Source: Adenophora triphylla var. japonica (taxonomy: Eukaryota; Streptophyta; Magnoliopsida; Asterales; Campanulaceae). From it: a DNA stretch of 64,000 nt. Where the stretch lies: the NCBI GenBank assembly GCA_022495995.1, contig JAFEMH010002589.1:1-64000 (forward strand), given 5' to 3'. A program made the translations under genes and the position numbers. The notes under the pieces were generated by a model, which saw nothing but the letters and a program-made list of their open reading frames with translations, did not search any database and was not told the DNA's origin. Numbering within the stretch: position 1 is the stretch's first letter; every line of letters starts with the position of its first letter. Shown piece by piece: positions 9,320-20,447 of the stretch.

Positions 9320-11264
9320 CTGAAGCAGCCAGCAAACGAACATAGCATTTTGATATTAATCATCATTACAAACATCATAGCAAGAAAAAGTACACTACTA
9401 CAACACGTACAACATTTAAACAAAGACAGAACAGGTGTATCATGTATGGGCATATGGTACATGGAAAAGTTTTAAGGACATGTATGTATTTGAACTGGTA
9501 TGATGGTTAACTCTCCTTTGTATGCGCACTCCTCATTCTTTCTAACCAATGTAATACTTGTGCATACTACAAAAATGAATCTCTACATGTGTCCTAAAGA
9601 AGAGACACATAAGTAAAGGGCCTTAAACAAGCTTCTTATTCACATGGGGCAGGTATCATGTTAAGTGGTCAACTAGTCTGAATCTAAATTAGAGAGGGGG
9701 GGAGAGAGAGAGCAAAGATTTTGGCATGTCAAAGAAGTCTCAATATAGTGATGAAAGTGACACCAGCCACATTCGCGATACATAGCCTTCCAAGAAGTTT
9801 TTCTGCTACCCTAGGTCACAAATCAAGACTTAATGACTAAAAAAATAGAATTATAAATGGAGAGTGATTACTTATGCAAGATTCAAATGCAACAAGATGT
9901 CAGAAGTATCTAAGAATAGACAATGAATGCCCTTCATTGTCTTTTGAGTAAACACTTCCCCTCACGTGAAACCCGAAGTTAAAGAGCAGTGGTTGCATGA
10001 AAGAAAAAAGAAAAGGAAAATTTTGATTCACAATTAGCTAAACTAGCTAAAAGTTGGTAAAGAGAAAGCCTAATATGAGTACCACATCAACAATCTGTTC
10101 CCAATGTCCATAGAAACACCTAGTGGCTAATACATATATGCTCAGCATTCTCATTCATCAAAAGGGAAATGTTAGTATCTTCAAAAGCCAGATAGAACAT
10201 AATTATTCCTTCCATCGCCCAAAAAGGAGTCGCGTTTTTAAGCACTTTTTGCATTTCCTCATTTGTCTAATCCACGTTGTCCTCTTAAACATTTCCTTCC
10301 ATGTACCAAATTTTATTAGAGATTTTTCGCTAGAGCATTTTATGAAGATCACATCAGTTTATACTCTATTTTTAGAAGTATACCTCTCTTTTGGAACCAA
10401 AAAAAAAATTGTATGTATTTACCACCAAAACAATATCAATAATAGCACAACAGATAAATTAGCAATATGATAAACTAATATTGTCCCTAACAATTCTATT
10501 AGCCGAATGCCAAATGCTACACTAAGAACAGCTAACTGCCTAATGAACTCCCCCCCCCCCAGAAAAATTGTTATCCAACTAACAATTCCTACGAAGTCAC
10601 ACATACTAATCATGCAACTCAACTCCTACCTTCTACGCAGCTTCATTGCCTAAACTGCTCAGAAAAGTTAATTTCAACTCATTTACACAAAATATCCAAT
10701 ACAATCATTTCCAAAAATTATCAACCAAGTTTCAATTAACACATTCGTAGATCAACCATTCATGAACCCCAGTCAATAACAATTCATTTCATAGTCCAAG
10801 ATAACAAACGGAGATCATTCAAAATCATTTCTCAACAGCAACAAAATAAATATAATAAATAACAAATTTACATACCATATTTAACAACTCCGACCAGATC
10901 GTAAAACCGACAATGCTTCAATCGACGAACCAATCCAAACAACGACTAAACTTTTTCAGTAAATGCAAACTCAAATCCAAATTCAATTCAATGATCCACA
11001 CTGTATCAAGTCATTACACCAAACAAACGAACTGATCTTCGTTTTAAATTTCCTTCGAGCTCAATAAATCATCAAAAATATATATATATAAACAAAAATC
11101 GTAACAATAAAAAGCGAAGATCAGAAAGTAAAGAATGAGCTTTGTACTGATTGAAAATGGCTAAAACCCTTTGCGTTTGCTTCGCTGCGCAAAAATCCGA
11201 ATTCAGAATTTAAACCCTAATTCAGCAAAATATTCTAATTAAGTAAAAATCAAGAAATTAATAC
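9320..11264 (-). other. Intron-like part of captured DNA
   Basis: Between the probable 5' UTR exon (11265-11540) and the first myosin coding exon. No coding stretch is recognisable. T-rich on the minus strand, as plant introns are. A Stowaway-like left end (attccttccatcgcccaaaa, about 10204) has no partner. A C10 run lies at about 10551-10560. Confidence 0.45.
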
Positions 11265-11540
11265 CTGGGTGGGCGAGGTTGAGAGCGTCGGCTAGAGAGA
11301 GGAGGGAAAGAGACTAGGAGGAGAGAGAAAGAAGGCGCTTGAGAGTGGATGCGTCTTGGTATGAAATGGCGTCGGAGAATCGGTTTAGGTGTTCTGTAAT
11401 TCTTCTCCGTGTGTGTGTTTTTATTCGGTACAGATTTTGGGGGAAGATGAGAGTACGCCCGGAATGGGGAGATGAGAGTACGCCAGGAAAAATGGAAAAG
11501 AGATTTCAACTTTTCATTCATTTTGTGGGAAAAAAAAGGG
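11265..11540 (-). pseudogene. Captured first (5' UTR) exon, probably of the myosin gene
   Basis: Minus-strand CT-rich sequence (CTCTTTCCCTCCTCTCTC) ends in a good donor CACCCAG|GTATTA (GT at 11263-11264). CT-rich leaders followed by a long first intron are common in plant genes. A short open frame exists but its Ser/Pro/Arg-rich composition fits no family I know. That it belongs to the myosin gene is inferred from order only. Confidence 0.4.
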
Positions 11541-11732
11541 GGGAAACTGAAAAATAATCAAACGAAATTTTGGTTCAAAATTTCGAACTCCATCAGTGAT
11601 CGGTCTATTTGGAGCCAATTTTTAGGGACTAACTATATTTTTGGAGCCAATTATTTTTGGGACTAACTTTTTAACAGTTTTTTGAAAAAATAGTTAACTT
11701 TTTAACAGTTTCTGTTAAGTTCTATACTGTAT

Positions 11733-12040
11733 ATTAACAATTTTCTTTTCAATTTTTTTTATAAAGAATACTATTTTAGATGTTGGTTAGTCCTTAAATT
11801 TAGTGCAAAACGTTATATAAAAACAGTTATGAATTTTGAAAAAAAAAAAGAAACTTAACTTTTTTTTTTATTTTCAAATTGGGTTTTTAAAATAAATTTT
11901 TAACAGAATTAAAAATAGTTACGAAAAAAATAATTTTCTAACAGTTTTAGAATAAAAAAGTTAACTTTTAACAGTTTTTTGAAAAAACAGTTAACTTTTT
12001 GAATAAAAAAATTAACTTTTTAACAGAATTAAAAACAGTT
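11733..12040. repeat. AT-rich repeat, left arm of inverted repeat
   Basis: Aligns over about 300 bp with the reverse complement of 12778-13085, with shared blocks ttttgaaaaaatagttaact, taaagaatactattttaga, gttatgaattttgaaa and acagaattaaaaa(c/t)agttacg. Together the arms could form a large hairpin with the microsatellite as loop. Confidence 0.75.
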
Positions 12041-12054
12041 TTGATTTAGGTATA

Positions 12055-12776
12055 GTGATGGTAATAATAGTAGTGGTAGTGGTAGTTGTGGTAGTGGTAG
12101 TGATAGTAGTGATAGTAGTGGTGATGGTAGTAGTAGCAGTAGTGGTGGTGGTAGTGGTGATAGTAGTAGTGGTAGTAGTAGTAGTGGTGGTAGTGGTGGT
12201 AGTAGTGGTGGTGGTAGTAGTGGTAGTAGTAGTAGTGGTAGTAGTGGTGGTACTGGTGATAGTGGTGGTGGTAGTAGTGATAGTGATAGTGGTAGTAGTG
12301 GTAGTAGTAGTGGTGGTAGTGGTAGTGGTGCTGGTGGTGGTGGTAGTAGCAGTGGTAGTGGTAGTAGTAGTAGTGGTGGTAGTAGAAGTAGTGATAGTAG
12401 TAGTAGTAGTAATAGTAGTAGTGGTAGTAGTAGTGGTAGTAGTGGTGGTAGTAGTGATAGTGTTAGTAGTGGTGGTGGTAGTAGTGGTAGTGGTAGTAGT
12501 GGTAGTAGTGGTGGTAGTAGTAGTAGTGGTAGTAGTATTAGTGGTGATAGTGGTAGTAGTGGTGGTAGTAGTAGTAGTGGTGGTAGTAGTAGTAGTGGTA
12601 GTAGTGGTAGTGGTGGTAGTGGTAGTAGTGGTAGTGGTAGTGGTGGTAGTAGTAGTAGTGATAGTAGTGGTAGTGGTAGTAGTGGTGGTGGTAGTAGTAG
12701 TGGTAGTAGTGGTAGTAGTGGTGGTGCTAGTAGTAGTAGTAGTAGTGGTAGTGGTAATAGTGGTGGTGGTGGTGTA
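12055..12776. repeat. 720-bp GTG/GTA trinucleotide microsatellite
   Basis: An irregular mix of GTG, GTA, and rare GAT, GCA and GTT triplets, uninterrupted in phase for 240 codons. Read in frame it gives an almost pure valine string, which is a consequence of the repeat and not a gene. It lies exactly between the two arms of the inverted repeat. Confidence 0.95.
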
Positions 12777-12777
12777 A

Positions 12778-13085
12778 CTTTTTAACAGAAACTGTTAAAA
12801 AGTTAACTATTTTTTCAAAAAATTGTTAAAAGTTAATTTTTTTATTCAAAAACTCATGAAAATTAACTTATTTCGTAACTGTTTTTAATTCTGTTAAAAA
12901 TTTCTTTTAAAAACTTAATTTGAAGAAAAAAAGAAAAAAAAGTTAAGTTTTGTTTCTTTCAAAATTCATAACTTTTTTATATAACTTTTTGCAAAAAATG
13001 TATGTAGTAAATAAAAGTCTAAAATAGTCTTCTTTATCAAAAAAAAAAAAAAATTGAAAAAAAAAGTTAACTTTTTAATAGAACT
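12778..13085. repeat. AT-rich repeat, right arm of inverted repeat
   Basis: Reverse-complement partner of 11733-12040 and also of 7085-7260 in copy 1 (shared caaaaaatgtatgtagtaaa and gtctaaaatagtcttcttta). It ends where the TAATGCAA subterminal block of the CACTA begins. Confidence 0.75.
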
Positions 13086-13503
13086 TAATGCAAGGGTGTT
13101 ATTGAAGGCGTTGCATTAGTAATATAGGAATTGCATTAGAAGGATATAATGTAACGCCAAGTAACTTAATGCAATGGTGTTATTGAAGGCGTTGCATTAG
13201 AATATAGCAATTGCATTAGAAGGATATAATGCAACGCCTATGTAACTTAATGCAAGGGCTTTATTGATGGCGTTGCATTAGTAGAATCTAATGTAACGCC
13301 TAGAAACCTAAGGCAACGCAAAGGACATAGCCGTTGTAATAGCTCAAATAAACTGTTGCATTGATGAAATAATGCAACGCCATTCTAAAGCATCGTTGCA
13401 TTTGTTGAATTTTATGCGTTACATTTGTTCAAAAATGTAGTAGTGATTCAATAAAAATAAACCTAATCTAAAAAATTAAAATTAAAAACTAATCTAATCC
13501 TAA

Positions 13504-15198
13504 CTAGTCACTTCCCGTAGAGTCATTCACATCGTATTGATATTTTGGATCAAGTGTATCCTCTTCATAAGACATATCTTGTTCTCTCTTTTCCGATCTA
13601 ACCCAATCCCCAAGTAATAGTTGATTTTCCAAGTTTTCAACCGTTAGTTGGGAACGTCTTTCATCCAAAACATTTACTTCAATGCTAAATGCGAATTCGA
13701 CCGCCACCGTTGACGCGGGAGAAGCTAAGACTTTTTACAATTATAGAGAGTATCGGATAACTTTCGTTCCTTCTTGACCACCACTTTAAAACATAAAAAT
13801 CATTTGGATTATCACTACTTTGATCCCATTCAAAAGTAGTGTTGAAATATGTTTTTAACTCCAAGGGAATGTTAGAGGAAGAAGAAGTCCCTACTCGAGG
13901 ACGTTTCTTTTTGCTATACAAATTAGCAAAAAAATGATACGGATCCGCCTCAACTAAATCACCACCAACATCTTGAGAAGAAGTAGAGTCAACATTTTGA
14001 GAAGGATTTCCATTAATTACATTATATTCGTTAAAAAGAGACACTAAATCATTTTTTGTAGTAGCAACAATATTCGACGGAGTTTCATTATCACCGTCAA
14101 ATTCGGGGTATAAATTCAAATAATAAAAAACTAAAATTGTTTCCAACTCCTCTAATTTAACACGGGGATCTAATACTTTTGCAACAAAAAATAAAGACGG
14201 AATAATGGCAAAATATTTAATCCACTTTTATCTCATGAAAAAAATGCAATCTTTTAAAACATAACAATCTTTTAAATTATTAAAACTAGTAACAATTGCA
14301 ACACATTGCTCAAGAACCAAAATGGAAGTTGGATAATAAACTCCCAATAATGCCAAAGTAGCGGTGTTAATTTTTTTTAGCAATTTACACAAATTAGTGC
14401 ATGCATTCCATTGATAAGCAAATAAAGGTTGATTATTACCAAGTGTAGCAAAAAAATCCATAAGAAGCTATTTATACTCAAAACCATCTTTTAACATTTT
14501 ATAGGTGGAATTTCACATAGTTGAAACATTGGAAGTAAAATAGTTGTCACCAAGATTTTGATTTCTTAAAAACTTAATCCATTTTTTTGTAACACTATTT
14601 CTTCTAGAAATATATTCAAGAGCCCCTCTAATTGGGGAAACATGTTCTTCTAATGCATGCAAACCATCTTTAACACATAAATTAATAATATGACATAAAC
14701 ATCTAATATGAAAAAACTTACCACCAAATGACGGTTGACAAACTCTAATCAAATCCGGTAAACTAGCGGTATTAGCACTAGCATTATCAAAAGAAATAGT
14801 AAATATTTTATTCGTAATCTTATATTTTAAAAAAATTCCACGCAACTTTGAACAAATTGCTTCGGCGGTATGGGGGGATCAAAATTTTCATATGCAATTA
14901 ATCTTTTTTGGATAGTCCAAGAATAATCTATCCAATGGCAAGTAACACCTAAATAACTATTTCTTTGCCAATGATCACTCCAACCATCGGCACAAATTGA
15001 AACTTTGTTTGGTAAATTTGATAAAACCTCAATTAAAGTTTTTTGATATGTCAACACCACCTTATGAATATCACGTACGAGAGTCGAACGTGGTACTCTT
15101 GAGGCGGCGGGATTTAAAGAAAGTCGTATAAATCTTTCATAAAATTCATCATCCGCAAAGTTAAAAGCAAGTCCTTTAACACAAACAAATTTGGCCAA
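13504..15198 (-). pseudogene. hAT transposase remnant (RNase H-like core and C-terminal dimerisation domain)
   Basis: Five pieces in three frames. 15198-14827 has SICADGWSDHWQRNSYLGVT, the first acidic part of the RNase H-like fold. 14845-14513 has FDNASANTA and FFHIRCLCHIINLCVKDGL, the hAT signature around the second Asp. 14461-14228 has a helical insertion part. 14146-13685 and 13707-13504 carry the C-terminal dimerisation region (LKWWSRRNESYPILSIIV, then VEFAFSIEVNVLDERRSQLT). The N-terminal BED zinc finger is missing: only 170 bp separate 15198 from the element end. At least four frame breaks. Ac/RICESLEEPER-like. Confidence 0.85.
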
Positions 15199-15377
15199 TT
15201 CTTGCCTATAAATGACCTTATTAAATTTAAATAGGACGGAAGACGAACCGGTTAACCGCCGATTTCGGTTAAGCCAGTTACGGTTACCACGGTTGACGGT
15301 TTTGACCAGTTAGTTGACCGGTTAATAACCTCCGGTTTGCCGATTTCGGTTAGATTTTGGACACGTCTAATCCTGAC

Positions 15378-16820
15378 CCGCAAAGGCGGATAGCCAAACA
15401 GGCTTGGGATCATGGGAATGTCATATGTAAAATGTACATATTGAGTGGGCTAAATGATGCACTTTACCGAGAGCATTGTCTTGTTAAGACAGCCAAGGAG
15501 TTGTGCAAATCTTTGGAACGGGTCTATATGATTTAAGAGACTGGCTGCAGAAATCAAGTCAATGTCATTGAAAGACTGAATGAACTTGATTTAGCAGCGA
15601 TGGTATGTGAAGCCAAGTTGGAAGACAAACCAAGAGAATATTGGATAGACACCGGAGCTATCCGCTACATATGTGCTGATAAGGAGAGCTTTTTATCATA
15701 CACTCATATCAATGGAAGGAAGGTATATATGGGAAACTCTGCAACTTCCAATGTCGTAGGACTTGGAAAGGTTGTGCTAAAAATGACTTTCAGCGAACTG
15801 ACGCTCTTGGATGTGTTGCATGTCTCATACATTCGCAAGAACCTTGTGTCCGGATCCTTGTTGAACAATGCTGGTTTTAGACTAGTATTTGAAAACAATA
15901 AGTTTGCTATGACCAAATGTAGTCAATTCATTGGAAATGGGTACCTTGATAAAGTTCTTTTCAAAATGAATGTAATAAATATTATTCGCCTTGAGTCGAA
16001 GACTAAAAGTGTTTCTTATGTTTACTTGTTGTAGAGTCCTAATTTATTGCAGGATATATTAGGTCACGTGAATTTCAACACAATTAAGAAGTTAGTAAGT
16101 TAAGAATTAATTTCTATGAATAATTTCGACTCGACTTGCGATGAAGCGAAGATGACTAAGTCATCATTTTCCTCAGTAATAAGAAACACGACACCTATTG
16201 AATTAGTTCACACAAATATATGTGATCTAAAGTATATGCAAACTCGAGGAGGGAAAAAGTACTTCATTACTTTTATAGATGATAGCACAAGATATTCCTA
16301 TTTATATCTATTGAAAAGTTAAGATGAAGCCTTGGGAGCTTTCCGGACTTATAAGAATAAAGTTGAGAATCAACTTAATGTAAAGATTAAGAAGATTCAA
16401 AGCGATACAGGAGGATAATATGTAGCGCTGTTTGAAGATGTATGTTGGGAATCTAGCATTATTCATCAAATGACGGCTCCGTATACACCCCAGTCTAACA
16501 GAGTAGTTGAACGCAAGTATCATACTCTTAAGGAGGTGATGAATGCAATGTTCATAAGCTCTGTCTTACCCAACAACTTGTGGGGGAAGCAATACTCTCG
16601 TCCAACTACATTCTTAATAAGATACCTAAGAAAGAAATTGATAAGACTCCTTACGAATTATGACATAATCGTAAGCCGTGTTATAAATACCTTAAAGTAT
16701 GGGAGTGTCTAGCTAAGGTTGAAGTACCTAAGCCAAAGCAAGTCAAGATTGGTCCAAAGACGATAGACTGCATTTTCATTGGATATGCAGGCAATAACAG
16801 TGCCTATCGGTTTATAGTGT
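15378..16820 (+). pseudogene. Copia-2 gag remainder, protease and integrase
   Basis: 15378-15535 continues gag (RRIAKQAWDHGNV, then LVKTAKELCKSLERVYMI and a stop); the zinc-knuckle part of gag is deleted. From about 15600: protease (EYWIDTGAIRYICADKESF; the usual DSGA is DTGA), the pre-integrase region (ILGHVNFNTIKKLV), then integrase ([42 protein letters not shown]). Stops at 16321 and in SDTGG*YV, plus frameshifts near 16030 and 16600. It ends at the Tat-1 insertion within FIGYAGNNSAYRFIV. Confidence 0.8.
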
Positions 16821-17868
16821 TGTAGCGATGCGTGAATTTTTCGAATAACAGAGTCGCCACTTATTATTTATTTAGGAAAACAATAAGAAAAACCTTAAAA
16901 AGAGATTTGAGGGTTCGGGGGTTAAGTTATCGAATGGGTAGGTCGAGGAGTATCCATTACACCCAATCCGGAGATCGGTCTTGCCAATTGAGTATTATCA
17001 ATCTTTTTAATTACTAATTAAATAAAGAACAAGAAAATCCTAATTAATTTCTTGATTAGGAATGTCGGATTGTACGCTTCGAGATCGCCTTCATCGATTG
17101 AAGGGACTCTAGGCTAATCCTTTTGATGGGATTACACCACTCTAAAAGCCAATAGAGAGAGATTAAGAAGAAAAGAGTAAAAGAATAGGAGTTTACCTAG
17201 TTTAGTGAGGATTTGATTTAGAACGTGGTTCTAAGATGTTTTCTCGATCGAGAAGTGATTTGGGCAGAGTTTCGACTCAATATGAGAGTCAAATCTTGAT
17301 GCGGACAGAGCTTCGCCTCAATCCTTGATTCGGGTTTGGATGTTTGTTGATCAAAAGGGTTGATAAACAAACTTTAGGTGATTTTAGGGAGGTTTTGTGA
17401 GTGATTTGAAGGAATCTTTCGTGGATAGAAACAAACAAATTGTGTGTGTTGTGTGAAATCCTGGACCCCTGAAACAGTGGAAGTCACCAAGTATTTATAG
17501 GGGTTTAAGAGGTAGAGGTGGAGAGGTAAAACACTCCTAGGAAGCTTCCAGAACTCAATTCTGATTGGAGAACCAGATTAGATGAGGTTTATCAAGAAAA
17601 GAGGTTGAAACGGAGAAGGAGAGTGATTTCTGCACATCCTGTCGAGGGGATATCTCGCGCGAGACACATATGTCTCGTGCGAGACAACTAGTCTTTTGAC
17701 CATTTTGCCCTCTTCAGTTATTCCGTTAGTCAGTTAGGTCCCAAAACTAACGAGGTTAGTTAGAAACTTAACGAAACATGACGAAACTGATATGCTTTCA
17801 TCAAAACATAAAAGAGAGACGAAGAGTAGTGTAATCATGAATTATTGGTTCAGAATGGGGTGTCTACA
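16821..17868 (-). repeat. Tat-1 3' LTR
   Basis: 1048 bp, near-identical to 23283-24334. It contains the palindrome pair at 17653-17684 and a minus-strand TATA-like CTATAAATAC at 17491-17500. The 61-codon frame found in both LTRs is probably not a gene. Confidence 0.93.
17653..17684. promoter_or_regulatory. Paired CG palindromes, Tat-1 3' LTR
   Basis: TCTCGCGCGAGA (17653-17664) and TCTCGTGCGAGA (17673-17684), centres 20 bp apart. Same pair as in the other LTR. Function unknown. Confidence 0.75.
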
Positions 17869-18085
17869 GAGCCCCTCGGCGACAGGTCTTATGAAAGAAG
17901 AAGTGTCGTCGATAGAAAAGACATCATTCTGAACATTGGGATGGTCGTGCCGCACGGCTGCCTACGTATCTCTAAGAGAGAATCAGACCAAACGTAGTTC
18001 GACTCCAAAACACTAAAAAGGCTATTTTAGGTATTTTGAAAAGCATTTTTGAAAATCGAAGAGGGATTTTTTTGAAAAGGTAAAA
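17869..18085. other. Tat 3' region with CTACG module copy M1
   Basis: Starts with gagcccctcggcgaca next to the LTR (minus: TGTCGCCGAGGGGCTC, the polypurine tract position). Module M1 at 17944-18002: ggctgcctacgtatctc ... acgtagttcgac. Tat-2 has the same opening (agcccctcggcgac) and a like module at the same place. Confidence 0.7.
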
Positions 18086-18189
18086 TCATACTGAGGAATC
18101 AAAAGACTTGACCCAATTCTGAAGATACCTGTTTGTTGATGAAGTTGTTGAAGTGTGCCGCCCGAGGCTCACTGACGTTGCTGTTGAGT

Positions 18190-18525
18190 TGCCGAGGTCA
18201 CTGACTTGAAGTTTCTTTGCCGTCACAGACTTTGAAGTTGTCGCCGAGGTCACGGACTTGAAGTTTGCTGCCGTCACAGACTTTGAAGTTGTCGCCGAGG
18301 TCACGGACTTGAAGTTTCTTTGCCCGTCACGTAATTTGAAGTTGTCGCCGAGGTCACGGACTTGAAGTTTCTTTGCCGTCACAGGCTTTGAAGTTGTCGC
18401 CGAGGTCACGGACTTGAAGTTGCTGTCGTCACAGACTTTGCTGGTGTCGCCGAGGTCACGGACTTGAAGTTTGCTGCCGTCACAGACTTTGAAGTTGTTG
18501 CCGAGGTCACGGACTTGAAGTTGTC
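18190..18525. repeat. ~51-bp tandem repeat, about 6 copies
   Basis: Unit: gtcacagactttgaagttgt then cgccgaggtcacggacttga then agtttgctgcc or agtttctttgcc. Two short sub-repeats (acttgaagtt / tttgaagttg) alternate within each unit. The long open frame across it on the minus strand only reflects a period divisible by three. Confidence 0.85.
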
Positions 18526-20447
18526 GGTTGAGGTGGAGGTTCTGTCGGCCCCTGTAATGCAAGGATATATGCATGCTGGTCTCGGATAGACCCGAATGAT
18601 TCTTACCTTTGTGTACCTGCTAGCACATAAAGATTCCAAGTAGATTTTTTTTTTTTTTAGATTTTAGTTGTTTGACTGGACTTACGTGGTGGTGCTCACG
18701 TCTGTTCGTGTAATGGCCGATCGGTCGTTTTGGTGGTGAGTTTATGTATGAGTATATGGTATATGGAAATGTAGGGGCATTTGTATAGATCGATATTTGA
18801 GAGGGGTGAAATATATGAGTGAACTTGTGTTTGACTAGTTGGGACCAAATCAGGTTTATGCAGAATCTGTTGCTAGTCAGCGAGAGTACTGTACTTGTTT
18901 CTTCATTGTTGATTCTCCCTTGAGTCGTGTCTCTAGGAGGCAAACGACTACAAATCTGTAGACTGTCGTAATGGCTTTATGTCCAAGGCCCTTTGGTGTC
19001 TCAAGCCCCAAGATGCTTGCCAGTGGTAGATGACTTTGTGAACAGGCTTGTGAAGCTGTTCTATTGATTTGAAGGTGATCGAAGAAGACTCTCCTTGTAA
19101 CTTTGATTTGAAGAAGATCGAATGATGTTCGATGAAGAAGGTTGAAGAATACTCTCCCTTTGACCTTTGATTTTTTATTTTTTTTTCTTAGTGCGCACCC
19201 TGGTTTTTGCCTAGACCGCCCTTTCGGGTTTTCAATCTAGCGGGCATCTCTTTTGCGTCTTTTTTTTTCATTTTTTTTTGAATAGTATGTAACTCGAAGA
19301 GAAATTAGAGAGAGAAAATCTTATTGAGGAGAGAGAGATGAGATTTCAAGTTAGTTGAGGAGAGACGGACTCTATTCATTGGAAGGTGATCCAAGCATTG
19401 ATTTTTTGGAGAAGTGTATTCTCTAATGATGAGAGTGAGAAGCAACGAGGAAAGCCCCTAATGCAGATTTGATTATATTGAAGAGTTGAAGTAGAGATTG
19501 ACTGGGGAAGGAAAGGTGAGGAAGCCCCAATTTTGATGCTTGGATTTCAAGAGTGTGTATGAGAGTGGCTAACAGGAAGCCCCTAGACTCAACAAAGAAT
19601 GCTACATGGCTCAAAGGTCTAGAAAAGTTGTTCTACTTTTAATGGACCTTGCTTCATCTAGAAATTTCTAAACAAGATTGAGGAGAAAGCCAATCATTAG
19701 TATGACTTAAGGGTAAACATTTTTCTTGATACTGAAAGTCTTCTTCACTTGATGTAGGAGGATTTTGAGGAATCCTCTTTTCTTTTGTTGGTATCACTTG
19801 ACTCCTCTTCTTTGTGGGAGAGTCCTTCTTGCCTTTATTGAAATTCCATCCTTGTTGTGGGGGCGATGAAGGCTTGAGAGTTTTTTTTTTTTTCGATGCT
19901 CTATATTTGCCTAGGACGAATTGAGGAGTTTCGTCCTAGCGAGCTTTTTTTTTTTTTTTTTTTTTGTACTCTCAAAGCCTTGAGTTGAGTAGCCCCACTT
20001 TTCTTTGGATGAATGTTGACAGCAGCACCTTTGGCTTTCTTCGCTTGTTGGTCTCTAACTTTCAGTAGGGGTAATGTTTAACCCTTAAGCCTCCTAATGA
20101 TAACTTGCTTTTTAAAGTCACTTAGAAGTTTCTATTTTTGCGATGATTTAGGGAATGGAAGGTCCATTATTTTGCATGAGTTGAATGATATTCATGAGGT
20201 AGAACAACTTTAGGAAAAGTGTTTAGGAAAAGAAATTACTTTAATTTATTGAGAAATTTAAGAACAGACTCGATAGTTTAGAAGACACAAACTAGAGAAG
20301 GTGAGGAGTACTAGAAAGACCAAACGACTCTTCGAGTTCATACTTAGAAATTTAAAACCTAATCTACTTCTATCAAAGGAGAAAGGGAGAGGATAGTGGT
20401 AGCCCCAAAGTGGTAAGTGTAGATTTCTTCTTGGAGCTTCATCTTCT
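18526..20447. other. Non-coding internal part of Tat-1
   Basis: No pol domain seen on either strand. Holds T-runs (18644-18658, 19260-19280, 19887-19900, 19946-19965) and, at 19202-19245, a hairpin-like stretch (gcctagaccgccctttcggg followed by ttttcaatctagcggg) shared with Tat-2 at 53983-54250. Confidence 0.6.

Larger units (their letters stand above)
7421..13445. mobile_element. CACTA-1: 6.0-kb non-autonomous CACTA element with captured genes
   Basis: Ends CACTACTACATTT and AAAATGTAGTAGTG are terminal inverted repeats starting with CACTA. The 3-bp duplication ATT (7418-7420 and 13446-13448) is the CACTA norm. Subterminal blocks contain many TAATGCAACG motifs (7437-7770 and, mostly inverted, 13085-13400). 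No CACTA transposase is present. Inside are a second CACTA end (8126), minus-strand gene fragments with introns (8127-11540) and an inverted repeat around a GTG/GTA microsatellite. Confidence 0.9.
6620..15369 (-). mobile_element. hAT-1: 8.75-kb hAT DNA transposon with nested CACTA
   Basis: Ends TAGACGTGTCCA...TGGACACGTCTA form a 12-bp terminal inverted repeat. A perfect 8-bp duplication ATCCTGAC flanks it (6612-6619 and 15370-15377), the length typical of hAT. Subterminal DNA on both sides is packed with ACCGGTTA / AACGGTTA repeats (6630-6780 and 15250-15355), the expected kind of transposase-binding array. The broken transposase lies at the right end on the minus strand. The CACTA element fills most of the middle. 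Confidence 0.95.

Noticed and set aside
10195..10410. Possible further MITE (attccttccatcgcccaaaa)
   Set aside because: Resembles a Stowaway left end but no right end or TA duplication could be matched.
12055..12777. 240-codon open frame, almost all valine
   Set aside because: A product of the in-phase GTG/GTA microsatellite; no start context, no homology, composition impossible for a normal protein.
16832..17017. 61-codon frame, repeated at 23294-23479
   Set aside because: Inside both Tat-1 LTRs on the strand opposite to transcription; no known domain.
18086..18574. 162-codon minus frame with repeated NFKSVTSATTSKSV
   Set aside because: Tandem repeat whose period is a multiple of three. 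It is in the element's sense orientation, so translation cannot be excluded, but nothing supports it.
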